64,000 nt of DNA from Eublepharis macularius (Eukaryota > Chordata > Lepidosauria > Squamata > Eublepharidae). The notes beneath the pieces were generated by a model. That model searched no databases and was not told where the DNA came from. It worked only from the letters and a program-made list of their open reading frames with translations. Where the stretch lies: contig NC_072796.1 in the NCBI RefSeq assembly GCF_028583425.1, positions 142,919,464 to 142,983,463 of the forward strand. Direction: 5' to 3'. Below are positions 1-23,378 of the stretch, piece by piece. A program made the position numbers and the translations under genes. Each line of letters starts with the position of its first letter. The first letter of the stretch is position 1.

Positions 1-1814
1 AAATCCCTGAGGATCTCTGCAGGACACACGACACCCCATTAATTCTGCACCTTTGGTGGAAACTCTCTGTATCCGAAGCCCCCCCAGGGCTGTTCCCGTT
101 ATCCAGTTCTTCATTCCAGTTGATGGATAAGAATGGCGTGGTCAATTGTGTCAAAGGTCGCTTTTAGATCAAACAGTATCAAAAGGGATGCCCGCCCCCT
201 GACCCAACTTTAAAGGAAGGTCATCCCAGCCATGTCGGTGCCAAACCTAGGTCTGGAACTAGATTGAGATGGGTCACGGTCAGGGGTATCAACCACTTGG
301 TGGTTCCGATAAGAACACTGCAAGTAGACCCAGGAATTGAGACGCTTGCAAACTGCTGTGCCCAACGCTACCATCGCACATGTATCTTAATTTTTGCCAC
401 CTGGGAGGAAGGAAAAAATAAAAAGCGATGGTAAAAAACAAATTTTGCAGAAGACAAAGGAATATGTATTTGAACAGAAACGCTCCCATACAGTTACCAT
501 AGGCAAGATTACTAACATGTTTGGATATGGGTAAGTTGAAATTTATAATACTGGAACACTGAACCGTATTACCATTAAACACATTATAGAATATTAATTG
601 TTGCCAAAATTATTTACATTTTAGCAAAAAGCTCTTTAAAATGTTGTGTATCTACATTATAGGAGTTATCATTATCTAATGCTGTAGATTGTCTTTCACA
701 ACATTTTTTCATATTATACATTTTGAGTAAAAGCTGGTCTTTCATTTCACTCATTCCATTTTTTTCCAGCATTCCTCCAAATTTCCCAGTTTGTGTATCT
801 GAAAAACTGAAAACCCTTCAGACTTTTCATGCTATCCATCTCCGAGTGGGAAAACCTTGTATTAGAAAGAGCTCCACTCTTGGTTCCTGCTGGGCTCTTC
901 TTGTGGTCTTCCCCGTGGGTTGTTTCTGGTGGGTCAGACCCACACAGCTCCTCCTCCACCAGGCATAACGGCACCCTTCTAGCCACTAGGGGCCAAATCC
1001 ACCTCCATAAGCCTCATTAACATTCTCTGAGCACCGAGTTGGCTCTCTTGCCTCTTCCTGCCCTTCAGGGCCCTGTGAGGGGGCGCGCCACAGGGCACTA
1101 TCCCTCCCAGCTGGTGGAGTGTGTGCATGCACAAAGAGGTTAGCCCCGCTGGAAGAAGAGAGGACGTGACCTCTCCCTCTAGCCGGAAGAAGGGAAATCC
1201 TGCAGGGGCTTTGCAGAGCAAAGCAGGAATGGAGTAGCAGCCCCTTTTTCTTGCCGTGGTGCTGAGCTTTTATCAGTCAATGCAAGGCAGAAGGTCAAGA
1301 TTTGATTTTTTTCTCAGCATAAAGATTGGGGGGGGTAGGTAGGAAAAGATCCCAGGAAGTGCAATTCTCTGGTTCTAGCTGTAGGCCCTGAGGACCCAGG
1401 AGCATGGGGGAAGGGGGGGGTCCATAGCTCAGTAGCAGAATGCCTGCTTTGCCTTCCAAGGGTCCTCTGACATCCTTTGGCATCTCCAGATAGGGGCAGA
1501 AAGGCAGAAATTCATCAGGCAAAGCTTTGCTCACAGATCACAACCTGCACTTGCTAAATTTCATCCATCCGTAAGCTAAGTGCCGGGGGGGGGCGGGGTG
1601 TAGCCCCTCTACTGGCAGCTGGTCAGTAGCAGCAGGTACCACTCTAAGCCCTGCCTACTAGTTCAGCTCCAGTGGAGGAGGGTCTCGGTGGGTTGGTGGT
1701 CCTGGGCAGAAGGGGGCAAAAGTCAAGCTGCAGCCCCACTGGACAAGGCCTGGGTCTGTCGGGTGGTCAGGCGTCTGCTTCCCAAACTGGCAAAGGAATA
1801 TTGAAGTGGGTTAC
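1..1814. other. Upstream flank or GPT intron, no gene recognised
   Basis: No exon resembling the missing GPT N-terminus (MNPRVRRVEYAVRGP-like) is visible on either strand. Positions 1-350 read like a decayed interspersed repeat, but I cannot assign it. The rest is non-repetitive to my eye, apart from short G or C runs near 1330, 1415 and 1585. Confidence 0.4.
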
Positions 1815-1998
1815 AAGTAGGGCTGCCAGCTCCAGGTTGGGGGATTCCTGGAGATCTGACTTGAGCCCGGGGAGGGTAGAAAGGGAAGGGAGCTCAACAG
1901 CGATGTGATGTCCTAAAGACCGTCCTCCACAGCTGCCATTTTCTGCAGGGGAGCTGATCTCTGGAGGACCCACCTGAAGGCTGGTAACCCTCGTTCTG
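1815..1998. mobile_element. MITE of the 'gctggcaaccct' family
   Basis: Starts GGGCTGCCAGCTCC and ends GGCTGGTAACCCT, with internal GGAGATCTGA and AGCTGATCTC segments. Related copies in this window are at 7755-8010, 14690-14902, 22115-22210, 31268-31345, 51946-52158 and 62827-63042. No coding capacity. Confidence 0.6.
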
Positions 1999-2221
1999 AG
2001 CCCCGAATCCCAGTCCTGGGCAGAGAGCTCAGACCCCCACCCCGTCCAGCCTCGGTTTGGCTGCTTGTGGGGGCCACCTGGTTTCCATCAGCTGACATGA
2101 CTCTCCGTGGGGCGTGGCGTGTTGTGGTGGAGGGGTGGGGCAGGAGCTGTGGGGGAGGCTTCCTTCTCTCTTCCAGCAGGGGGTTGAGGGGCATCACTGG
2201 TGTTTGCCTCTCTCTTCCCAG

Positions 2222-14239
<12,018 letters not shown>

Positions 14240-14381
14240 CCTGCAGACCTCCAGCACTGGGTGGTGGGAAAGGCGGTGGGTGCAGGGGAGAAGACGGGGT
14301 GGAGGGGAGACGGCCCCCTCTCCACAGTCCCCTTCCAGCGGCCCTCTCATCCTGCCATTGTCACACTCACCAAGGCCGAGC

Positions 14382-14387
14382 AATAAA
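14382..14387 (+). promoter_or_regulatory. Likely GPT poly(A) signal
   Basis: AATAAA lies 143 bases after the GPT stop codon and is followed by a G-rich stretch, as expected for a short 3' UTR. Another AATAAA lies at 15404-15409 and could serve a longer transcript. Confidence 0.7.
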
Positions 14388-14689
14388 AGACGGTGGCAAG
14401 CAGACGGCAAGTGCCAACTGGCTGGACTCTTTACCCCCAAGGCATCACCTGGACGTTGGGGCAGCTTCCTTCAGCTCAGGCCTCCTGAGAGTGAGACGGA
14501 GGACCTCTTCCCGCCCCGTCCTTCACACCCCTGGCTAGTAGGTAGTTCTGTCTTGGGGTGTACACTGAATCCAGGGTGAACAAATGAACGCATGAAGCTG
14601 CCTTAGGACATCTCAGGTCTAAGTACCCTTTTCTCCACCTCTCCAGGCTCTCTGCCAAGGAAAGGGCTTTCCCAGTACTGCCCCCCCAC

Positions 14690-14902
14690 CAGTGTTGCCA
14701 ACTTCCAGGTAGGGCCTGGAAACCTCCCAGAATTATAACTGATCTCCAGGCAACAGAGAAGAGAAAATGGCTGCTTTAAAAGGTGGACTGTATGGCATTG
14801 CACCCCACTGAGGCCCCTGGCTTCCCTAAACCCTCCCCTCCCTAGGCTGTATCTCCAAATTTCCAATTATTTCCCAGACTGGAGCTGGCAACCCTAGGGC
14901 TC
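14690..14902. mobile_element. MITE of the 'gctggcaaccct' family
   Basis: Runs from GTTGCCAACTTCCAGGT to GAGCTGGCAACCCTAG, with TATAACTGATCTCCAGG inside. It lies about 300 bases past the GPT poly(A) signal. Confidence 0.65.
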
Positions 14903-15984
14903 CCTGAGATCCTTGCAACAGGAGATGCTGCTGGGGATTGAACCGGGGGCCTCCTGTGTGCAAAGCAGAGGCTCTACACTGAGCCCCCCGCCCCAGTGTT
15001 CCTATGATCCTGCCAGGGCTCCTGCGCCAATGCTAAGAAGAGCCTGGGTGGGCGGAGGAGGGCCAGGAAGCTCAGCCCGGAGCTGGTCTCCCCTCACCTC
15101 ATTTGGCCTTCGAGGCTTCTCTCATGGGTGGGGAGTGGCACCAGGATCTCTGTGGATGACGGTTCTTCCTTAGCCGGCCAATCTCTCCTGGCTCCCACTC
15201 CCAAACTCCCTGCACAGACTTGCCATCAGAGCAAGGGGGCAGAGGAGGGGCTCCGCGCTGTATGCCAGGGCACGGGGTTTGGTGGGAGGAGTCCCCCAGC
15301 AGCTGGGGGGGTGGCATTGCTGCGCCTGTGCCTGAAGGGTTTCTTAACATGGATCCAAGGCCAACCCAGTTGGGTGTGCCTCTATGCGGGGCACTGGAGG
15401 ATCAATAAAGGCCACTTGAATGAATGCCAGGAGGGCTCTCTTCTCTGCAGGGTTCCCACACCCTGCCCCCCGTCTGGCCCTGGAGGCTGTGTAGGAGAAG
15501 GGAGTGGGGTGGGGAAACGCAGCAGGAAACGGAAGCTCGGAGTCCCGGCTTGACCCATGTTTAGCCAGTAAGAGGAGAGCTGGGCAGCAGCTCGTTCTTG
15601 GGCACCCTCGTTCTTGGGCACCACGTCCTGCTCTCTTTGGGAGGAAGAGCTGAAGCTTCTGATGGCTGTGCTTCTGGGGGGGTCCCAGGAGAATGGCTGG
15701 AGCATCGGTGCTCCTCTTGCGCCTGGGAGTTTTGCTCTCTGCCGTTGCATAGAGGGATTCTACACAAATAACGGGCACCACGGAACCGAGACTCCTACTT
15801 AAAAGATACTCTGTTCACTTTTGGGCACTGTGCAGTTGCCTAGAGGGAGGCAGTGGAACAGGGGGGAGTGGGGGGGGGGCTTGTTGTAGAGCCTGAGAAC
15901 CTCTCTGCACTGCAACTGGGGAGTCAGAGAGCGCAGGGGGCCTGAAACGGTGATCTGGAAGTGTCACTTCGCGCAAGAGAAGTG
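14903..15984. other. Intergenic stretch after GPT, nothing recognised
   Basis: GC-rich single-copy-looking DNA with an AATAAA at 15404 and G runs near 15875. No conserved exon is seen. Confidence 0.4.
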
Positions 15985-16132
15985 ACACAGGATAGGCCGC
16001 TCATCTCCTCCTGCGGCTGCACGAGTGGCAGGAGAAGGCAGGCCTCTGCTCAAGAGGCTCCAAGGCCAGTCTCCCGTCCCGCTAGCCCAAGGAGTGATGG
16101 AATTGCTTCCAGTAGGTCAGCTACCTTTGGAG

Positions 16133-16330
16133 GGAGTTCAGTGGCACCTTTAAGACTAACCAACTTTATTGTAGCATAAGCTTTTGAGAACCACAGCTCT
16201 CTTCGTCAGATGCATTTGATGAAGAGAGCTGTGGTTCTCAAAAGCTTATGCTACAATAAAGTTGGTTAGTCTTAAAGGTGTTACTGGACTCTTTTCTATT
16301 TTGCAACTACAGACAAACACGGCCTACTCC
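16133..16330. mobile_element. Palindromic Penelope-like terminal-repeat pair
   Basis: Two terminal repeats in head-to-head orientation form a near-perfect hairpin (about 16137-16300) around a centre near 16212. It ends with CTACAGACAAACACGGCC. Both arms hold a hammerhead-like layout with stem I GCAT/ATGC; both have lost the G of the GAAA core. Confidence 0.7.
16174..16213 (-). ncRNA. Degenerate hammerhead-like motif, GCAT/ATGC stem I
   Basis: On the minus strand: GCAT, CTGACGA, A, GAGAGC/GTTCTC (stem II with one mismatch), AAAA in place of GAAA, GCTT, ATGC. The mirror copy on the plus strand is at 16212-16251, beginning TTGATGA. Probably inactive. Confidence 0.45.
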
Positions 16331-17544
16331 TCTGGATCTTTGGAAGAAGTGGAAGCGATGGAGCATTCTGGTGTTTGAGTAATAGTTTTGTTCCCAAATG
16401 CAACAGATTTGTTGTGCTCATGGGAATTTGGTGGAGTGTGGAAGCCGACCCACAGGGAGGCCAAGCTCATTCCAGCCCCTTTTGTGCACATGCACACACG
16501 CCCTTTGCCACACAGGCCTGGTTCCGTCTCACGTCCTGGCCAGTGGCTATCCTTCCTGTTCCAAACCCCTGGAGACATTCGCTGCCCCTTATCCCCGGCC
16601 AATCTGGCCACGTCCAATCCCAGGCGCACCACCTTGCCTCCCAGACCAGAAAGGGGTTCAATTCCTGGGGCAAGTAAACACAAATCGTCTGAAGGAGCCA
16701 CTTGGACTGGAAAGACAATGGAAGTGCTGAAGACGAGCCCAAAGTTAAGATAACAGATTTGGTTAACCATTAGCAAACTGTGTCTTGTCATCCTAGGTGA
16801 AGGTTCTTGCAACAACACAAGGAAACTTTCATTCTTTCCCAATTACATCTCTTTTCCAAGTTTTCATCATTCCTCTTTGGTGATTCTGCCTTCCCTGAGC
16901 AAGAGCTTCCAAAAGCTGAGCTTAGCCATCTGGGACTTCCCGGACCTTGCGCTAGCATCGGGGTCCCCCAAAGGGGTCCCAGAACAGCTGGGAATAAGTG
17001 CCTTTTGAAAACTCTTGGCTCTTCTGGTAGTCCTTGCAATGGCTTTTTCTCCCTCAGCCAAGCCATGCAGTTTTTGTATTATTGGCAAGCACATTATTGG
17101 CAAAGTTGCTGAAAAATCTTCTGGTAAGAAGCCCGTCAAAGCTTCCAAATGGTCAGAAAATGGTCAGGAAGCTTCCGCAGATGCAACCCAACTGCAAGAG
17201 AAGGGCTGCCAAACACTTTGGGTGGCACAGGGGACCTGGCCCTGAGGAGCCAGCTCCTTCCCCCAGCCGCCGTCTTCTCTCCGTAGGATCCCCCCTTTCA
17301 CTTAATTGATGGCTCCCAATGAGAAAGCAAATAAAGCCGAACGAAGAAAAGCGAAGAACTGCCCCCAGTCTATCCCAAGACAGAAGTTGAAGAAAAGTTC
17401 AGAGATCTTAAACAATCCAGTCTCCACGTGCCGGCAGTTTTAAAATCAGGTCCAAACAAAAAAGTGAATCATGCAGATTGCAATCTCATGACAATTAAAC
17501 ATCTGTTGCATCAAACAAAATATTTATTAAAGATAAACGATATG

Positions 17545-18390
17545 GAATTGTAATGGACTCTTATCTGCACCTTACTAAAGATCCTACTATCTCAAAAGAA
17601 AGATTTATTTTTTACTCTTGGATAGCTTTCAGCAATTAGTAAGGCCTGTCAAACAAGATTGTTCTTTGAACAAGTTCTGCTTATCAGCACATTATTCATT
17701 AGAGTCCTTTTTGCAATGCTTCTCATCAAAGTACACAGACACCTTTCTAGAGTTTATTTCTTTTTTTAGGAATTACACTCTAGTTTCTTAATGAAGCAAG
17801 TTATCAATATATATTTAGTTATTAATATAAATCCTACAAAAACAGAACACAGAAAGGCCATAGGTTTGCTAACATTTCCTAATAAGCTCTAAGTTTTAAA
17901 TAATCAAAGTTTCTATGAAATGCACGGCAATGCACAGATCAAATTCTCGCCTAGATTCTCATGAGATTTCTTCTGATCAGAACTCGAACATATGATTTGA
18001 ATTTGCATGTTTTATAAGTTATGTTATGCTAATATCTAAGATCTTTTTCATATGATGGCATAAACAAACTATGATTGGTTTGATGCTTCATAAAGATTCA
18101 TAATTTCTAGTGTATAACCTTCTATTTGGCCAAAAAATGGCGTTATACCCAACGTGCAAAACAAAACTATAAATCTGTGAGAAATGACGGAAAGAGTTAA
18201 GTTGGTAGATCACCATTGGTCTATTCTCTGATAGAGGAACGTTAATCTAGATAGAGTCCCCTATTTTTAATTGACTGTCAAAGATGAAAACAGCACCTGT
18301 TATAGTTACCTGACATTCTGAAAAAAAACACCGACAGTTCATGCAAAGATTAGAAGTTCACCTAGAATACAAATGTACTACTGTATATTA
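17545..18390. other. AT-rich insertion present only in duplication unit A
   Basis: Unit B runs straight from a counterpart of 17545 to one of 18893, so this block plus the hAT element behind it is extra in A. It has no long frame. I looked for a retroviral-type end pair and saw no matching flanking duplication. Family unknown. Confidence 0.5.
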
Positions 18391-18398
18391 CTTAGTAT

Positions 18399-18845
18399 CA
18401 GAGCTCATTTCAAGGGGGAATGCACAGGAACGCAGTTCTGGCAGTTCCTCAAAGAGGTCACATGTCAGGTGCCCCTGCCCACCTGACTCTCGGCCATATT
18501 GGGCCCATTTCAGACTGGATTGGGGCCAGAACGGCCCAGATCGGGCCTCTGACGGGTGGTGGATCACTCTCCCGCTCAGCAGCGGCCCGATCTTGACCAT
18601 TTTGGGCCCCTTTTTGGCCATTTTCAGCCCCTTTTGCCATTTTGGGCCCAATTTTGGCCCTGAATGGGCAGGATTGGGTCCAAAACAGGCAGGATAGGTG
18701 ATGTCAGGAGGTGTGGCACATGCAAATCAGTTATGCTAATGACACACTTCTGGTGATGTCAAGTGGTGTAGCATATGCTAATGAGTTATGCTAATGAGTT
18801 ATACTAATGAGTCCCTCCAGCTCTTTTTCTACGAAATGACCCCTG
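18399..18845. mobile_element. Non-autonomous hAT element, 447 bp
   Basis: Starts CAGAGCTCATTTC and ends GAAATGACCCCTG (inverted ends). It is flanked by CTTAGTAT (18391-18398) and CTTAGTCT (18846-18853), an 8-bp target duplication with one difference. The interior has repeated CATTTTGGGCCC and TATGCTAATGAGT motifs. Confidence 0.85.
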
Positions 18846-19019
18846 CTTAGTCTTGCTTCCTGCAAAGTGCTTAAATCTATATTACTGCAACAGAATTAAA
18901 AAGCATGCTAAAATCTTTAAGGACTTCCTCACTCTTCTGGGCAGGAGAGAAACACAGAGAGTGCCCTTGAGAAGCTATTATTCCAACAAGCGGGGCTGGC
19001 CTAAATGTGTTTTAATTGA

Positions 19020-19175
19020 GTTGTCCTCTTCTGAGTTAAATTATTTAATATGTTTATATTTTATATTCTTATTGTTTTATATTTGTATGTTTTATCTTTG
19101 CTGTACACCGCCCTGAGTCCTTTGGGAGATGGGCGGTATAAAAATTCAATTAAAGTAAAGTAAAGTAAAGACATT
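19020..19175 (+). repeat. LINE/SINE tail with (AAAGT)n
   Basis: Ends TGTACACCGCCCTGAGTCC, GGGCGGTATAAAAATTC and then AAAGT repeats, the usual form of a squamate retroposon 3' tail. Parent family not assigned. Confidence 0.5.
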
Positions 19176-20076
19176 GATTAGAGTCCAGACACACCTAAGA
19201 GACCAATTAGAAAGAAGCTTTAACTCCCAACAGCGCACTCCCTGAACATCTTGTTGGTCTCTAGGGTACAACTAGACTTGACTCTTGTTCTGCTACTGCA
19301 GACCAGCCTGGTTACCCACCTTTAAAGACGTTGACTTTGTCAAAACTCAGCAGCATGGCGACATTGTAAACGTCAAGGCTAAATGTTAAGGCGTGTGGAA
19401 ATGCAACCAGCAGGTATCCATAGAAAGTTTATACCTACTACAAAATGCTAATTGGCAAACTTATTCTAGGATGGATCCAGAAGAAATTAAACCACCCAAA
19501 CATGGCCAGGCTGCCAGTTATAGAGCCTTAACCCCCAAAGGGTGGCAGTCCTTGTCTAGGAATATAATCTGAAGGTGTTGTGAATCATAAGTGTTGGATT
19601 AATACTGGGGCAGGGAGCAGGCATGTTGAATGTGGTGGTCTCTGAGTGAGATGTCACTGGAGAGAATAAGACTGAAGAGGAATCCGGTGGCACCTTAACC
19701 TCTAGCAGCACCTTCTGTGGCTGAGAGAGAAGCAGTGGCCTCTAGTCCGCCAAAAGATGAAGACATTGGAATAAAGTTCTATTTGTTTTTAAGGTGCTTT
19801 CTGGATTGTTTTTGCTGTCACAGAACAGCAAGGCAACCTCTCTGTGGTTATTATGGCGATCAAAGAGCGAAGTGGAGTCTCTGAATTCCCAAGCCTTGCC
19901 TGGCCACTAACCGTATTTCTTGGTCACTGGAAAACTCACAGCCAGATTTAGTGAGCACGGCCTGTCAAACAGCAGAAGACATCCAAAGAAAATTGCTTGG
20001 AGGGAGCACCCAGGAAGCTGATTGGAGAGCCATCATAAGAGTCCACACACAAAACACAGGGCTGTGATCTCTAGCA

Positions 20077-20230
20077 CTAACGTGGTGAATTGGTGCCGTG
20101 GACCTCCACTTCACCTAGAGACAGGACGGTTACCCGGCCAGGGATGACGATGGTTATGTAACGGCCCATGGCTCCATTGCACAGAATGGTACTGAGAGAT
20201 CCGTCCTGGAGGTCTGTAATGGTCCCACAG
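20077..20230 (-). CDS. Lectin A exon 3
   Basis: Begins after CCCCCAACAG, completes a threonine codon, then reads CGTITDLQDGSLSTILCNGA, YITIVIPGRVTVLSLGEVEVHG and ends NSPR before TAG. Confidence 0.92.
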
Positions 20231-23200
20231 CTGTTGGGGGAGAAAAAGGGTCAGCCATGCAGTGGCATGAATTCGGGATGAATCAATCTTCAGGAATGGG
20301 GGAATGTAAAGCTAGGAATTTCTCCTGTTGTAGTCACTGTGACTAAGAGTTGTTTCTTATGTAGTTGGTCATCAATGTGCTAGAACTTCTCATAGGATGC
20401 TCTGTTGGTTGACACACAGACACCCGGTCCGGAATGGATCGAGACACCTATCACTCACTTACACAACCCCTGTTCACAGCACCTAATGTGGACTAGAATC
20501 CCCATTCCACTTAAAAATATGCCTTGAAATGTTGGGGACTTCCAAATTATGTATCTGAGCTAAAATTGTTGTGGGAAAGGGTGGGGGAGCAAATGTGACA
20601 TATGTGCGACTTACGTGAAGCTGCTTTTGCTAAAGTCACCCGTGTGGTCTCCCACGTGGATCGTGGCCCCCTGGGTTCTGTCTCCGCAGCAGTCCTGCCG
20701 GATTTTTACCACCACGAGGGAGATGGCGTATTCTCTGCCCAAGTCCACTGACCACCACGGATTGACCTCATCATTGGTGTGAGTGCAGGAGCGGGCTATC
20801 CACCGCCCGTCACAGTTCCCATCCACCGCATAGCCTGATATCCCAGAGATCCCATCAGTGTGCGTATATGTGGAGGACTGAGAGGTTGGCCGCCCTCTGG
20901 CCAAGTTGGGACCTAGAGTCGGAGCATGAGAAAAGGAGGGGAGCGAAGTGGTCAGGGTCCATTGCTTTTGCTAGGCAAGAACGGGGGACACCTGTGCCTT
21001 TGGGGGGACCTGCAAAGCAACAGAGACACCCCCTTTCGAAGGAGCTTGACCCTTGAAATCTTGGCGGTCTTTAAGGTGCTACTGGACTTGATTCTTGCTC
21101 TTCTACTGCAGACCAACATAACGACCCACCTGAAACTTTGCTAGACAAGAACGGGGGAGGGGGGCCTGCACCTTTGGAGGCTATGCAGAGCAGCAGAGGC
21201 ACTCCCTTTCTGGGGAGTCACGGGGCAAGGGGAGGGTTGGAGCATGGAAGAGAGCATGAGAGGCCAACCCGAGTGGTGGGCCAGTCTCCTTCCTGCATCT
21301 CGGGGGGCGGGGGGAGACACAAGAGCCCATAAGCTCAGCCTTTGCAAAGCAGGAGGGGCTGGGGAGGGGAATGGGGAAGAATGGAGGGGCAGAAACCTCG
21401 AGGAAAACACAGGCAGCCACTTCTCAAGGGGAAACGTATCACAATGTGCATGTGACCACTTGGGAAGCTGGTCATCTCCCTACCAACCTATATGCTTTAC
21501 CCCCTTCGGTACCTGGTCAGAAATTAGGGGAGCCGTGTGGGGTGGGGGTTCGGGATCTCCCAGGGGTTAACTTCCAGTGCTTGGTGGTGATGACAGAATA
21601 TAAACACAGCCCCTCCTCCCCTGCATGTCCTTTTCGCCTTGCAGCAGAGTAAGAGCAGGCGGTCTGTCTCTCCCTCCCGTCCCAGCCCCACCCTGCCCCC
21701 AGAAGCAGCCCGTGGATGGGTTCTGTGGTGGAAAGAGCCCTCAAGTCATAGCTGACTTATGGTGACCCCTGGTGGGGGTTTCATGGCAAGAGACTATCAG
21801 AGGTGGTTTGCCATTGCCTGCCTCTGCAACCTTCCACTTCTTTGGAGGCCTCCCATCCAATTACTAACCAAGGCCGACCCTGCTTAGCTTCTGAGATCTG
21901 ACGAGATCGGGCTCACCTGGGCTATCCAGGCCAGGGCACATTAGTTCTAGAGGCTGAATTTTCTAAATGGGAGTGCATGGAGTGGTCACTCTGGCAGGAA
22001 TCAAAAGGCAAAAGTCAACGAATGCCAGGGCCACGGAATGTGGGTGACTTTTTTGACCTGTGCCTGGTAGCTTCATAGCTCTTTGATGGGGGTGGAATCT
22101 GTAGCATTATACTCAACTGAGGCTCCTCCCCTCTCCACACTCCACCCTCCCAAGCGCTGTTTCCAAATATTTAGGAATTTCCCAACCTGAAGTTGGGAAA
22201 TTCCTAAATATTTCCTTGGAAATGAACACTCTGTAAAGTTAAGTGCTAGTAGGATCAACTGGCCGGCCATTTTTCCATTTCTCAGGGCCACCCAAAAGCC
22301 CATAAAGAGCGTTTGAACAAAAGGAGTTATTTTGCTGGCATGAGAGATCCTGGCTAGACTGTTCCTTGCATTTGATCTTTTCTAGAGACGGCATTCTGGG
22401 CTTTTGAAATGAGGGCGTATATAGAGAGTGGGGGAAGACTGGGTCCATACTGGGTCCATACTGGGTCCATACTGGGTCCGTAATCTGGCTTCGCCCTGTC
22501 CCATGTTTCTGATCGTCACTGCAGAATGGCGTCCCTAGGGGATGCACAGACATGGTGCAGTCTTCTCTTGGTAGCCCCCTTGATACTGGCTGTACTACTC
22601 TCACACTGTGCAATCCACCTTGAGTCTCAGTGAGAAAGGCGGACCATAAATAAAAAACACTTTTTTTTTGTTCTTCATGCACATGCAATAGAGGCAATCC
22701 TATTTAAATTTGAAATGCCTAAGTAGCACTATAGTGCTAGAGCGTAATGCCGACGTACCAATAGTGTCCCTCCAAGCGGTCCTGCCCTGTCCCCTTTTCC
22801 TTCCTTCCTTCACACTGTCCCCTCTTGATAGCCACCTGGCACGGGGTCAGTGACATCACTTGTATGGACGTTGCGTCAAAGGCCGGCTTTCTCATGGCTG
22901 CCCTCTTCTCTTCCCACCTGGGGAACTCCACCGGTGCGATTGCTAAGCACTGGAGTCCTGCGCCATCAGGACGTCTCGGGCAAGCAAACGGCCGCCACCT
23001 CCCTGCCTTTATGTCGTCAGCTGGGATGGGGCTTCAACAGGCCAAGACAGGCACCTGGTACGTCTTGGCGGGGTTATTGCTAACTCTTTAGTTGGGCCCC
23101 TTTTGTGCTTTGCACTGGATTGTGGGGAAACAGGAGCTGTGTGGATGGAGGAAATTCTCACTTTGCGACATCAGGATCCTTCGCGGCTCAACACACCATG

Positions 23201-23378
23201 TCCATTTGGGGGAGGACCAGAGGCCCTTCACTGGACCATGACTTGGGTGGCTCGGAGGCCAGCCCGCCTTGTCCACCACTCCCTATTCCTTACCTCCGTA
23301 TGCTTGCGTGCAGCTCTGGGCCTCCCCACGCCCTGCCAGCAGCCCCAGGGCCAGCAGCCCAGTCCAGACGAGGAGCAT
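20077..23378 (-). CDS. F-type lectin A (fucolectin-like), complete, three exons
   Basis: Exons on the minus strand: 23294-23378 (ATG and signal peptide), 20615-20912 and 20077-20230 (stop TAG). Joined length 537 bases, 178 residues; all junctions are GT/AG with consistent phases. Residues 1-22 form a hydrophobic signal (MLLVWTGLLALGLLAG, then RGEAQS), so the protein is secreted. The rest is one F-type lectin domain: NLARGRPTSQSS, YAVDGNCDG, the CTHTN histidine, WWSVDLG, the RQDCCGDR motif (R-x-D-x4-R of the fucose site, with the adjacent-cysteine pair) and GEVEVHG at the end. Family members bind fucosylated glycans with calcium and act in innate recognition. It is the tandem partner of lectin B, and intron 1 closely matches lectin C. 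Intron 1 carries a 5S SINE and other repeats. Confidence 0.92.
20615..20912 (-). CDS. Lectin A exon 2, main lectin domain
   Basis: 298 bases, from a split glycine codon to a split threonine codon, with donor GTAAGT. It holds the ligand-site histidine (CTHTN) and the R-x-D-C-C motif. Confidence 0.94.
21068..21135 (+). mobile_element. Penelope-like terminal-repeat fragment shared by lectins A and C
   Basis: TAAGGTGCTACTGGACTTG through CTACTGCAGACCAACATAAC. The same fragment lies at the same place in intron 1 of lectin C (60545-60640, opposite strand), so it predates the A/C duplication. Confidence 0.6.
21735..21952 (-). mobile_element. 5S rRNA-derived SINE
   Basis: On the minus strand, 21848-21918 matches 5S rRNA from GCCCGATCTCGTCAGATCTC through AAGCTAAGCAGGGTC to the GGATGGGA region. 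The other end, CCTCAAGTCATAGCTGAC, is the body of the family. It lies in intron 1 of lectin A. Confidence 0.8.
22438..22480 (+). repeat. 11-bp tandem repeat, four units
   Basis: ACTGGGTCCAT repeated four times, the last unit changed at its end. A small minisatellite in intron 1 of lectin A. Confidence 0.85.
22660..23028 (+). repeat. Direct repeat, copy 1 (partner 41117-41475)
   Basis: Nearly identical to 41117-41475, with about five differences over the last 308 bases. It includes the palindrome TAGCACTATAGTGCTA. This copy is in intron 1 of lectin A; the partner lies about 10 kb upstream of lectin B exon 2 in the same orientation. Confidence 0.8.
23294..23378 (-). CDS. Lectin A exon 1, signal peptide
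   Basis: 85 bases from ATG (minus strand, 23376-23378) to a GTAAGG donor. It encodes MLLVWTGLLALGLLAG and then QSCTQAYG. The matching exon of lectin C has the same length and phase, which supports this start. Confidence 0.88.

Larger units (their letters stand above)
15985..21060. repeat. Segmental duplication unit A (with lectin A exons 2-3)
   Basis: Aligns in the same orientation with about 26955-31185. Shared landmarks: GCCACACAGGCCTGG (16507/27113), GGAGCCACTTGGACTGGAAA (16697/27299), TATGCAGATTGCAATCT-type (17471/28263), lectin exon 3 and lectin exon 2. Unit A alone carries extra DNA at about 17545-18892 and a MITE-like insert near 19020-19325. Confidence 0.8.

Noticed and set aside
1-2221. 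Search for the first GPT coding exon
   Set aside because: Nothing resembling MNPRVRRVEYAVRGP or the following helix is visible on either strand.
17545-18313. AT-rich insert considered as a solo long terminal repeat
   Set aside because: TG...CA-like ends can be picked by eye, but the flanking bases do not match and no other copy is in the window.
22438-22480. 11-bp repeats considered as a regulatory array
   Set aside because: Four near-perfect units look like an ordinary minisatellite; no known factor site was recognised.
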